From positions 1 to 6,977 of the forward strand of contig NZ_LSJM01000346.1 in assembly GCF_001557215.1 (NCBI RefSeq): 6,977 bases of DNA, written 5' to 3'. Both the position numbers and the translations under genes were made by a program. The notes under the pieces are model-generated. The model was given only the letters and a program-made list of their open reading frames with translations, was not told the DNA's origin and ran no database searches. This DNA is from Sphingomonas sp. CCH9-E2 (GTDB lineage Bacteria; Pseudomonadota; Alphaproteobacteria; Sphingomonadales; Sphingomonadaceae). Shown here piece after piece: positions 1-6,393 of this stretch. The stretch's first letter is position 1, and each line of letters starts with the position of its first letter.

Positions 1-1037
1 ACCCCGTCAGCACCGCCCCGGCCGGCGTTGCCGAGGCGATCGAGGCGGTGTTCGAACCGATGCTGCTGGTCGAGGCGCAGCGGGTCGCGGCGGCCAATCG
101 CGCGGCGCGCGCGCTGCTGGGCGAGCATATCCTGGGCGAGGATGTCCGCGTTGCGATCCGTCACCCCGCCGCCGCCGAGCGGCTGCTGAACCCGGTCGAG
201 GGCGCGCCGGGCGGCCCGATCCATCTCGTCGGCCTGGGCACCCGCGACCAGCGCTGGGAGATGCGCGTGCGCGCGCTGCCGGGCGGCGCGCGGGTCGTCC
301 ATCTGAGCGACCGCACCGGGGCGCATGCGGCGGACCGGATGCGAGTCGATTTCGTCGCCAATGCCAGCCACGAGCTGCGCACCCCGCTCGCCTCGATCCT
401 GGGGTTTATCGAGACGCTGGAGGATGCCGCCGACGATCCCGAGACGCGCGCCCGCTTCCTCAAGGTCATGGATAATGAGGCGCGCCGGATGCGGCGGCTG
501 ATCGACGATCTCATATCGCTGTCGCGGATCGAGGCGGAGAAATATCGCGCGCCCGACGATGTCGTCGATCTCGCCGCCCTGCTCGCGCAAGTGCGCGACG
601 AGCTGTCGTCGCTCGCACCAGCGCGGGCTGCGGATATTGCCCTGACCATCGATGAACTGCCACCGGTTCGCGGCGACCGGGTGCAATTGTCGCAGCTGCT
701 GCACAACATTATCGGCAACGCCATGAAATATGGCCGCGCCGGGACGCCAGTCACCGTTGCGCTCGACGCGACCGATTCGGCGATGGTCCGCCTGACCGTG
801 CGCGACGAGAGCGAGGGCATTGCGCCCGAGCACCTCCCCCGCCTGACCGAGCGATTCTATCGCGTCGATTCGAGCCGCAGCCGTGCGGCAGGGGGCACCG
901 GTCTGGGGCTCGCGATCGTCAAGCATATCGTCGAGCGGCACCGCGGTCGCCTCGACATCGCCAGCGTGGTGGGTCAGGGCACATCGGTCACCATTTTGCT
1001 GCCCGTCGCACCGATTCCGGAGGCGGTGTCATCATAG
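1..1037 (+). CDS. phoR: Phosphate regulon sensor histidine kinase PhoR (5' end missing)
   Basis: Cytoplasmic part of the phosphate-starvation sensor kinase, which autophosphorylates on His and passes the phosphate to PhoB. The reading frame is open from base 3, so the true start and any membrane segments lie before the window; the GTG at 48 is internal. Numbering from base 3, a PAS-like domain covers roughly residues 12-105 (MLLVEAQRVAAANRAARALLG). The HisKA H-box follows as ASHELRTPLASILGF, with the phospho-accepting His codon at 369-371. The ATPase domain has an N-box (HNIIGNAMKYG, Asn codon 717-719), a G1 region (DESEGIAPEH), the PhoR-like stretch RLTERFYRVD, and a G2 box (GGTGLGLAIVKH, from 891). 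TERFYRVD and LIDDLISLSRIEAEK strongly suggest PhoR over other kinases, and the adjacent pst genes and phoB agree. The one oddity is Ser in place of the usual first Gly of the G1 box (DxGxG). Confidence 0.95.
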   Translation, partial: PVSTAPAGVAEAIEAVFEPMLLVEAQRVAAANRAARALLGEHILGEDVRVAIRHPAAAERLLNPVEGAPGGPIHLVGLGTRDQRWEMRVRALPGGARVVHLSDRTGAHAADRMRVDFVANASHELRTPLASILGFIETLEDAADDPETRARFLKVMDNEARRMRRLIDDLISLSRIEAEKYRAPDDVVDLAALLAQVRDELSSLAPARAADIALTIDELPPVRGDRVQLSQLLHNIIGNAMKYGRAGTPVTVALDATDSAMVRLTVRDESEGIAPEHLPRLTERFYRVDSSRSRAAGGTGLGLAIVKHIVERHRGRLDIASVVGQGTSVTILLPVAPIPEAVSS

Positions 1038-1054
1038 CGTCACGCAACTGAAAC
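1026..1054 (+). promoter_or_regulatory. Predicted Pho box (PhoB-binding site) for the pstS promoter
   Basis: Three 7-base direct units lie exactly 11 bp apart: GTGTCAT (1026-1032), GCGTCAC (1037-1043) and CTGAAAC (1048-1054). The known PhoB site is built from 11-bp repeats, each a conserved CTGTCAT-like 7-mer followed by a 4-base A/T-leaning spacer. The spacers here are CATA and GCAA. The first two units fit the consensus well and the third is weaker. No fourth unit in phase is visible on either side. The array covers the last codons and TAG stop of phoR and ends 66 bp before the pstS start, a sensible place for an activator site. I cannot identify a convincing -10 element or transcription start. 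The orientation matches pstS. It probably controls pstS and everything downstream through phoB. Confidence 0.8.
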
Positions 1055-1069
1055 ACAGGGCCAGCGCGG

Positions 1070-1086
1070 ACGGGACCGGCCCCCGT
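1070..1086 (+). other. Possible small hairpin in the pstS leader
   Basis: ACGGG (1070-1074) can pair with CCCGT (1082-1086) around a 7-base loop, and G1069-T1087 could add a wobble pair. Only three T bases occur at the 3' side and no T-tract follows, so it is a poor intrinsic terminator for phoR. In DNA this GC-rich, such a stem is expected by chance. It is recorded because it is the only structure seen in the 83-bp gap between phoR and pstS. Confidence 0.2.
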
Positions 1087-1109
1087 TTCGCGACTCGCAA
1101 GACGGCCGT

Positions 1110-1114
1110 GGGGA
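1110..1114 (+). promoter_or_regulatory. Ribosome binding site of pstS
   Basis: GGGGA ends 6 bases before the ATG at 1121. It is a purine-rich Shine-Dalgarno-like stretch at good spacing. It supports this start, which also gives a protein beginning directly with a lipoprotein signal peptide. Confidence 0.6.
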
Positions 1115-1120
1115 ATCACG

Positions 1121-2152
1121 ATGCGCAGTTTTTCGCTGATCGCGCTTTCGGCGCTGGCCTTGTCTGCCTGTGGCGGCGCGGGTCAGGCGTCACGCGACCA
1201 GATCAAGATCGTGGGTTCTTCGACGGTCTATCCCTTCACCACCATGGTCGCCGAGCAGTTCGTCAATTCAGGCAGCTTCAAGGCACCCGTGATCGAATCG
1301 ACCGGCACCGGCGGCGGCATGAAGCTGTTCTGCGCCGGAGTCGGACCGCAGCATCCCGACATGACGAATGCCTCGCGCCGCATGACCGCGTCGGAATTCG
1401 ACCTGTGTCAGCGCAACGGTGTCACCGACATCCTCGAGGTGCAGGTCGGCATGGACGGCATCGCCTTTGCCGAGGCGACCAACGGCCCCAAGATTCAGCT
1501 GACGCTCGCCGAAGCCTATCGCGCGCTCGCCGCAAGTCCGATGGGCAAGCCCAACACGGCGCGGCTGTGGTCGGACATCAATCCGTCGCTGCCGGCGGTG
1601 CCGATCTCGGTAATGGGCCCGCCCGCAACCAGCGGCACGCGCGATTCGCTGCACGAACTGATCATGCATCCGGGCTGCGAAGAGGCCTATCCGCAGGTCA
1701 AGGACATCGAAAAGACCGACAAGGACAAGGCGACCGAGCTGTGCACCCGCGTCCGCGAGGACGGCGTCTATGTCGATTCGGGCGAGAACGACAATCTGAT
1801 CGTCCAGAAACTGAGCGCCAATCCCAATGCGATCGGCGTGTTCGGCTATTCCTATCTCGAGGAAAATGCCGCGCGGCTGAAGGGCGTGCCGGTCAACGGC
1901 GTCGAGCCGAGCTATGCGGCGATTTCGTCGGGCCAATATCCCGGTGCCCGCGCGATGTTCATCTATGTCAAGAAACAGCACCTGAAGGCGGTGCCGGGGA
2001 TCAACGAATTCCTTGCGCAGTATACGCGGATGTGGGGCCCGGGTGGTCCGCTGGCCAAGCGCGGCATGATCGCGTCGTCGGACGCGGATCGCAGCAAGGC
2101 GAGCGACACGATCGCCAAGGGTCTGACGATGCAGCGTAGCGATCTCAAATAA
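1121..2152 (+). CDS. pstS: Periplasmic phosphate-binding lipoprotein PstS
   Basis: Substrate-binding subunit of the high-affinity phosphate ABC importer; it delivers inorganic phosphate to PstC/PstA. The 343-residue protein starts with a short signal peptide (MRSFSLIALSALALSAC) ending in the lipobox L14-S15-A16-C17, so Cys17 is the likely lipidated N-terminus. The family hallmark IKIVGSSTVYPFTTMVAEQF begins near residue 28; GSST (32-35) is the first phosphate-binding loop. Further family motifs are ESTGTGGGMKLF (59-70), PDMTNASRRM (79-88) and the phosphate-loop segment TSGTRDS (170-176), followed by IGVFGYSYLEE (238-248). Mature cysteines 71, 96, 186 and 208 could form two disulfides in the periplasm. 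It is the first gene after the Pho box, as expected for the most strongly induced member, and is 45 bp ahead of pstC. E. coli PstS is a soluble periplasmic protein, so the lipid anchor is a difference. Confidence 0.96.
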   Translation: MRSFSLIALSALALSACGGAGQASRDQIKIVGSSTVYPFTTMVAEQFVNSGSFKAPVIESTGTGGGMKLFCAGVGPQHPDMTNASRRMTASEFDLCQRNGVTDILEVQVGMDGIAFAEATNGPKIQLTLAEAYRALAASPMGKPNTARLWSDINPSLPAVPISVMGPPATSGTRDSLHELIMHPGCEEAYPQVKDIEKTDKDKATELCTRVREDGVYVDSGENDNLIVQKLSANPNAIGVFGYSYLEENAARLKGVPVNGVEPSYAAISSGQYPGARAMFIYVKKQHLKAVPGINEFLAQYTRMWGPGGPLAKRGMIASSDADRSKASDTIAKGLTMQRSDLK

Positions 2153-2197
2153 TCCGAACCGACACCAACTCCGTTTCCAGATAGGCGGCTTCGACCG
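2153..2197 (+). other. 45-bp gap between pstS and pstC
   Basis: This is the largest break inside the pstS-phoB gene string. I see no Pho box unit, no convincing stem-loop and no T-tract, only the probable pstC ribosome binding site at 2183-2188. In many pst operons mRNA processing or partial termination here makes pstS more abundant than the channel genes, but nothing in this sequence shows that directly. Confidence 0.5.
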
Positions 2198-3577
2198 GTG
2201 AATGTTTTCGCACTCCTGTTCCTGATCCTCGGCCTGGGCCTGATCGCCTGGCTGACGGCGCGTGCGCGCGCGGCGCGGATGGCGCGCGGTCTCCCCGCCA
2301 AGCGGCTGCACAGCCTGCCGAGCCAGCATGGCTGGTATGTCGCGACCTGGGCTGTCGTCCCGGCGCTGATCTTCCTCGTCATCTGGGTGAATGTCAGCCC
2401 GAGCCTGGTCACCGAAACCGTGCTCTCGACCCCCGCCGCCGCGCAGCTTCCGGCATTCGGGTTCGAACGCGAAACAATCTTGAACGAAGCGCGCAGCCTG
2501 GCCGAGGGCAGCAGCCAGGGTGCCTTCTATCCCCTCGCCGAACAGCTCGCCCCGGCCTATGCCGCTGCGCTGAGCCGCTATAACTGGATCGGCACCGCGC
2601 TGGCGCTGATCCTTGCCTTCGCCTTCGGTGCGTTTGCCTTCACCCGGATCAACCCGGATTTCAGGGCCCGGACGAAGTTCGAGCGAGCGGTGATGATGGT
2701 GCTGCTGGTCGCGTCGCTGATCGCGATCCTGACGACGCTCGGCATCTTCCTGTCGCTGATCTTCGAAAGCGTCCGTTTCTTCTCGATCGTGCCGGTCACC
2801 GACTTCCTGTTCGGGCTGAACTGGAGCCCGCAGGTGATCCGCGCCGACGATCCCGGGGCGAATCTGGGCGCGCTGCCGCTGTTCTGGGGCACGTTCTTCA
2901 TCGGCGCGGTCATCGCGATGATCATCGCGATCCCCTTCGGCCTGATGAGTGCGATCTACCTCACCCAATATGCGCCGCGCAGCTTCCGCGCGTGGATGAA
3001 GCCGATCCTCGAGATCCTCGCCGGCGTGCCGACCGTGGTCTATGGCTATTTCGCCGCACTCACCGTCGGGCCGCTGATCCGCGATTTCGCGGTGATGCTG
3101 GGCTTTCAATTCGCCTCGGCTGAAAGCGCGCTGTCGGCAGGTCTGGTGATGGGCATCATGATCATCCCGTTCGTGTCGTCGATGGCCGATGACTCGATCG
3201 CCGCCGTCCCCACCGCGATGCGCGACGGCTCGCTCGCGATGGGCGCGACGACCAGCGAGACGATCAAGCGCGTGCTGATCCCCGCCGCCCTCCCGGGCGT
3301 GGTCGCCGGCATCCTGCTCGCGGTCAGTCGTGCGATCGGCGAGACCATGATTGTCGTGATGGCGGCGTCGGGCGCCGCGAACATCACGCTCAATCCGTTC
3401 GAAGGCGCGACGACCGTGACCAAGCAGATCGTCGACCTGCTGACCGGTGAAACCGCGTTCGACAGCCCCAAGACGCTCGCCGCATTCGCGCTGGGGCTGA
3501 CGTTGTTCATGATCACCTTCCTCCTCAACATCGTCGCGCTGCGCGTCGTCAAAAAGTATCGCGAAGCTTATGAGTGA
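2198..3577 (+). CDS. pstC: Phosphate ABC transporter permease PstC, long form
   Basis: One of the two membrane subunits forming the phosphate channel. The 459-residue protein starts at a GTG that follows AGGCGG (2183-2188) by 9 bases; the next in-frame ATG (residue 28) would remove the first membrane segment. The N-terminal half is the extension seen in the longer PstC proteins (Pfam PstC_N type): a membrane segment at 1-20, the conserved LHSLPSQHGWY (37-47), a second segment at about 50-64, a probable periplasmic stretch to about 128, and segments near 130-149 and 165-190. The permease core spans about 227-450, with APRSFRAWMKPILEILAGVP (259-278) and the EAA-type coupling loop RDGSLAMGATTSETIKRVLI (342-361) that docks on PstB. 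SRAIGETM (377-384) is typical of Pst permeases. The 3' end overlaps pstA by 8 bp, suggesting coupled translation and matched subunit amounts. Confidence 0.95.
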   Translation: MNVFALLFLILGLGLIAWLTARARAARMARGLPAKRLHSLPSQHGWYVATWAVVPALIFLVIWVNVSPSLVTETVLSTPAAAQLPAFGFERETILNEARSLAEGSSQGAFYPLAEQLAPAYAAALSRYNWIGTALALILAFAFGAFAFTRINPDFRARTKFERAVMMVLLVASLIAILTTLGIFLSLIFESVRFFSIVPVTDFLFGLNWSPQVIRADDPGANLGALPLFWGTFFIGAVIAMIIAIPFGLMSAIYLTQYAPRSFRAWMKPILEILAGVPTVVYGYFAALTVGPLIRDFAVMLGFQFASAESALSAGLVMGIMIIPFVSSMADDSIAAVPTAMRDGSLAMGATTSETIKRVLIPAALPGVVAGILLAVSRAIGETMIVVMAASGAANITLNPFEGATTVTKQIVDLLTGETAFDSPKTLAAFALGLTLFMITFLLNIVALRVVKKYREAYE

Positions 3578-4871
3578 GTCCCTCGTCCCGCAGCTTCCGA
3601 CCGGCCCCGAAGAACCCGCGCCCGCGGCCCCGACCGGCTGGAAGACCGACGCGATGCAAAAGCGCATCCGCGCCCGCTATGCCAAGGAGCGTCGCTTCCG
3701 CATGTGGGGGCTGGCGGCCGTCATCGGATCGGCCAGCTTCCTCGCCTTCCTGCTCGTCACCATGTTGTGGCAGGGGATTGGCGGCTTTCAGCGCGCCGAG
3801 ATCGCATTGCCGATCGACTTCAAGGCGGCGGCGCTCGAGGTGACCCCGGAACAGCTGCGCGGCAAGGGTGCCGATCTGGCGCTGGCCAGTGCCGGGCTGA
3901 ACGATGTTGTCGCGAATGCCGCCGTCGCCGCCTTTGGCCCGGACGGCGCCGATTACATCTCCGAAAGCGCATGGGTCGCAGTGCGCGACGAGCTCAAGGC
4001 ACGGCCCGAGCTGCTGCAGGGCCGCGCGTCGATCGACGTGCCTGCCTCATCGCCGATCGCGCTCGCCGCGAAGGGCGATGGCACCGATCCCGAAGTGATC
4101 AAGGTGGCGACCCGCCTGCGCGACCAGGGGACGCTGACCCAGGGGTTCAATATCGACTTCCTGTCCGGCTCCGACGCCACCGATCCGACCGGGGTCGGCA
4201 TCTGGGGCGCGCTCAAGGGCTCGCTGCTGACGATGCTGGTGACGCTGCTGATCGCCTTCCCGATCGGCGTGTTCTCGGCCGTCTATCTGGAAGAATATGC
4301 GCCGCGGAACCGCTGGACCGATCTGATCGAGGTTTCGATCAATAACCTCGCCGCGGTGCCGTCGATCATCTTCGGCCTGCTCGGCCTCGCCGTGTTCCTC
4401 AACTTTCTGCACTTGCCGCGGTCGGCGCCACTGGTCGGCGGCCTCACGCTGGCACTGATGATCATGCCGGTCATCGTCATCGCCGGCCGCAACGCGATCA
4501 AGGCGGTACCGCCGTCGATCCGCGACGCGGCGCTGGGCATCGGCGCGAGCCGCATCCAGGTGGTGTTCCACCACGTCCTGCCGCTCGCGCTGCCCGGGAT
4601 CCTGACGGGCACGATCATCGGCATGGCGCGCGCGCTGGGTGAGACGGCGCCGCTGCTGCTGATCGGCATGCGCGCCTTCATCGTCACCCCGCCGGGCAGC
4701 GTGTTCGATCCTGCGACGGTTTTGCCGGTGCAGATCTTCCTGTGGTCGGACCAGGTGAGCCGCGGCTTTGTCGAAAAGACGAGCGCCGCGATCATCGTCC
4801 TGCTCGTCTTCCTGCTCGCGATGAATGCCATCGCCATCTATCTTCGCAACCGATTCGAGACCCGCTGGTGA
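3570..4871 (+). CDS. pstA: Phosphate ABC transporter permease PstA, long form
   Basis: Second membrane subunit of the phosphate importer and partner of PstC. The 433-residue protein begins inside the end of pstC (8-bp overlap), with only a weak GAAG upstream, so translation probably depends on ribosomes finishing pstC. Residues 1-44 are Pro/Ala-rich then basic and likely cytoplasmic. A membrane segment follows at about 46-68. About 140 residues with no hydrophobic segment then precede the core; this matches the DUF3333 type N-terminal extension of long PstA proteins and is probably periplasmic. The permease core runs from about 213 to 425, with [20 protein letters not shown] (239-258), [13 protein letters not shown] (261-273), the EAA-type loop [20 protein letters not shown] (318-337) and [16 protein letters not shown] (351-366). 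[11 protein letters not shown] distinguishes PstA from PstC. The stop overlaps the pstB start by 1 base. Confidence 0.95.
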   Translation: MSESLVPQLPTGPEEPAPAAPTGWKTDAMQKRIRARYAKERRFRMWGLAAVIGSASFLAFLLVTMLWQGIGGFQRAEIALPIDFKAAALEVTPEQLRGKGADLALASAGLNDVVANAAVAAFGPDGADYISESAWVAVRDELKARPELLQGRASIDVPASSPIALAAKGDGTDPEVIKVATRLRDQGTLTQGFNIDFLSGSDATDPTGVGIWGALKGSLLTMLVTLLIAFPIGVFSAVYLEEYAPRNRWTDLIEVSINNLAAVPSIIFGLLGLAVFLNFLHLPRSAPLVGGLTLALMIMPVIVIAGRNAIKAVPPSIRDAALGIGASRIQVVFHHVLPLALPGILTGTIIGMARALGETAPLLLIGMRAFIVTPPGSVFDPATVLPVQIFLWSDQVSRGFVEKTSAAIIVLLVFLLAMNAIAIYLRNRFETRW

Positions 4872-5689
4872 TGACCCAAACCGATTATTCAAGCACCGCC
4901 ATCGACAGCGCCGCGCCCGCCCGGACTGGGGCCACGCCCAAGATGTCGGCGCGCGGCGTCAACGTCTTCTATGGCGAGAAACAGGCGATCCGCGACGTGT
5001 CGATCGATGTCGACATGGACAATGTAACCGCGTTCATCGGTCCGTCGGGCTGCGGCAAGTCGACCTTCCTGCGCACGCTCAACCGCATGAACGACACCGT
5101 CGCCAGCGCGCGGGTTGAAGGGCGGATCATGCTGGACGGCGAGGATATCTACGACAAGTCGATGGACGTGGTGCAGCTGCGCGCGCGCGTCGGCATGGTG
5201 TTCCAGAAGCCGAACCCCTTCCCCAAGTCGATCTATGAAAACGTCGCCTATGGCCCGCGCATCCACGGCCTGGCACGCTCGCGCAGCGACATGGACGCGA
5301 TCGTCGAGCGGTCGCTCAAGCGCGCCGGCCTGTGGGAAGAGGTCAAGGACCGGCTGCAGGACAGCGGCACCGCGCTGTCGGGCGGTCAGCAGCAGCGGCT
5401 GTGTATCGCGCGCGCCATCGCGGTCGATCCCGAAGTCATCCTGATGGACGAACCCTGCTCGGCACTCGACCCGATCGCGACGGCGAAGATCGAAGAGCTG
5501 ATCCACGAGCTGCGCGGCAAATATGCCATCGTGATCGTCACCCACAACATGCAGCAGGCCGCACGCGTCAGCCAGCGCACCGCGTTTTTCCACCTCGGCA
5601 CGCTTGTCGAATATGGCGAGACCGACCAAATCTTTACGGCGCCCCGCCAGGAGCGGACCAAGGATTATATCACCGGAAGGTACGGCTGA
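4871..5689 (+). CDS. pstB: Phosphate ABC transporter ATP-binding protein PstB
   Basis: ATPase subunit that powers phosphate import from the cytoplasmic face of PstC/PstA. The 272-residue length is normal for PstB. All ABC motifs are intact: Walker [10 protein letters not shown] (57-65), Q-loop Gln112 in [20 protein letters not shown] (111-130, diagnostic of PstB), signature LSGGQQQR (169-176), Walker B VILMDEP (189-195), D-loop SALD (197-200) and H-loop His225 in [12 protein letters not shown]. The C-terminal [26 protein letters not shown] region is the family-typical tail. The ATG at 4871 shares its A with the pstA stop codon (TGATG). The in-frame GTG at 4868 would add one residue and cannot be excluded. 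Longer starts inside pstA add residues unlike any PstB. Residues 1-25 before the conserved core are Ser/Ala/Thr-rich and variable in the family. Confidence 0.96.
   Translation: MTQTDYSSTAIDSAAPARTGATPKMSARGVNVFYGEKQAIRDVSIDVDMDNVTAFIGPSGCGKSTFLRTLNRMNDTVASARVEGRIMLDGEDIYDKSMDVVQLRARVGMVFQKPNPFPKSIYENVAYGPRIHGLARSRSDMDAIVERSLKRAGLWEEVKDRLQDSGTALSGGQQQRLCIARAIAVDPEVILMDEPCSALDPIATAKIEELIHELRGKYAIVIVTHNMQQAARVSQRTAFFHLGTLVEYGETDQIFTAPRQERTKDYITGRYG
5675..5680 (+). promoter_or_regulatory. Ribosome binding site of phoU
   Basis: GGAAGG lies inside the last codons of pstB and ends 10 bases before the phoU ATG at 5691. It favours this ATG over the longer in-frame start at 5604, which lies within pstB. 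Confidence 0.55.
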
Positions 5690-5690
5690 G

Positions 5691-6392
5691 ATGGCAACGG
5701 GCCACGAACACACGGTCAAGGCGTTCGACGAGGATATCAAGCATCTGCGCGCGCTGATCTCGCAGATGGGCGGCCTCGCCGAACAGGCGATTGCCGACTC
5801 GATGCTGGCGTTGAGCCGCAACGATACCGCACTGGCGAAGGACGTCCGTGCCAAGGACAAGGCGATCGACGCGATCGAGGCCGAGGTCGAGAAGCTCGCG
5901 GTCCGCGTCATCGCGCTGCGTGCGCCGATGGCAGACGATCTGCGCGAAGTGGTGGCCGCGCTCAAGATCGCGGCGGTGGTCGAGCGGATCGGCGATTACG
6001 CCAAGAATATCGCCAAGCGCGTGCCCCTCGTCCACACCCCCGGCGCCGACCGCATCGAGGCGATTTCGATCCTGCCCGCCATGGCACAGATGGCGAGCGA
6101 AATGGTCCATGACGTGCTCGACGCCTTTTCGGCGCGCGATGCCGAAGCCGCCATCCGCGTGGTCGAGCGCGACAACCGGCTGGACGATTTCTACGACAGC
6201 ATCTTCCGCACCCTGGTCACCTATATGGTCGAGAACCCGCGGACGGTGAGCGAGGTCGCCCATCTGCTGTTCGTCGCCAAGAATATCGAGCGGATCGGCG
6301 ACCATGCGACCAACGTCGCCGAAATGGTCTATTTTGCCGCGACGGGCAGCTACATGGCCGAACGCGATACGGTCGAGGTTCCGGAGGCCTGA
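5691..6392 (+). CDS. phoU: Phosphate signalling regulator PhoU
   Basis: Cytoplasmic all-helical regulator that couples the Pst transporter to PhoR and represses the Pho response when phosphate is sufficient; the role is taken from the family. The 233-residue length is normal. The protein shows the two-fold repeat of PhoU three-helix bundles: residues about 12-115 and 125-220 each carry the family metal-binding type motif, ERIGDYAKNIAKR (98-110) and ERIGDHATNVAE (200-211). HTVKAFDEDIKHLRALISQM (7-26) is a typical PhoU start. No membrane segment or extra domain is seen. The ATG is one base after the pstB stop and has a usable ribosome binding site. The gene is one base before phoB, so transporter, brake and response regulator are made from the same message. 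Confidence 0.95.
   Translation: MATGHEHTVKAFDEDIKHLRALISQMGGLAEQAIADSMLALSRNDTALAKDVRAKDKAIDAIEAEVEKLAVRVIALRAPMADDLREVVAALKIAAVVERIGDYAKNIAKRVPLVHTPGADRIEAISILPAMAQMASEMVHDVLDAFSARDAEAAIRVVERDNRLDDFYDSIFRTLVTYMVENPRTVSEVAHLLFVAKNIERIGDHATNVAEMVYFAATGSYMAERDTVEVPEA
6383..6387 (+). promoter_or_regulatory. Ribosome binding site of phoB
   Basis: GGAGG, a strong Shine-Dalgarno sequence, lies inside the last codons of phoU and ends 6 bases before the phoB ATG at 6394. It is the best such site in the window and suggests phoB is translated efficiently in its own right, not only by coupling. Confidence 0.7.
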
Positions 6393-6393
6393 G

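Noticed and set aside
1058..1090. Intrinsic terminator of phoR
   Set aside because: The GGGCC/GGCCC and ACGGG/CCCGT pairings are short and no T-tract follows; a convincing terminator is not present.
883..2139. 418-codon + strand frame overlapping phoR and pstS
   Set aside because: It is Arg-rich and domain-free, out of frame with two well-identified genes and crosses their promoter region.
2153..2197. Attenuator or second promoter between pstS and pstC
   Set aside because: No stem-loop, T-tract, Pho box unit or clear -35/-10 pair is visible in the 45 bases.
1268..3667. 799-codon open frame on the minus strand across pstS, pstC and the start of pstA
   Set aside because: The product is a low-complexity Arg/Asp/His/Glu-rich string with no recognisable domain. 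Long antisense frames of this kind arise from GC-rich third positions opposite real genes, and pstS and pstC beneath it are unmistakable.
4742..4870. Longer start for pstB inside pstA
   Set aside because: The 43 extra residues are read out of frame from the conserved pstA 3' end and resemble no PstB N-terminus; the ATG at 4871 abuts the pstA stop and gives a normal length.
4047..4892. 281-codon minus-strand frame opposite pstA
   Set aside because: Its Arg/Asp/Gln-rich composition is a shadow of pstA codon bias; no motif or ribosome binding site supports it.
5604..5690. Longer start for phoU inside pstB
   Set aside because: The extension is out-of-frame pstB sequence; the ATG at 5691 gives a normal PhoU length and has GGAAGG upstream.
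4889..5965. 358-codon minus-strand frame opposite pstB and phoU
   Set aside because: It lies opposite intact PstB motifs and has no recognisable family features.
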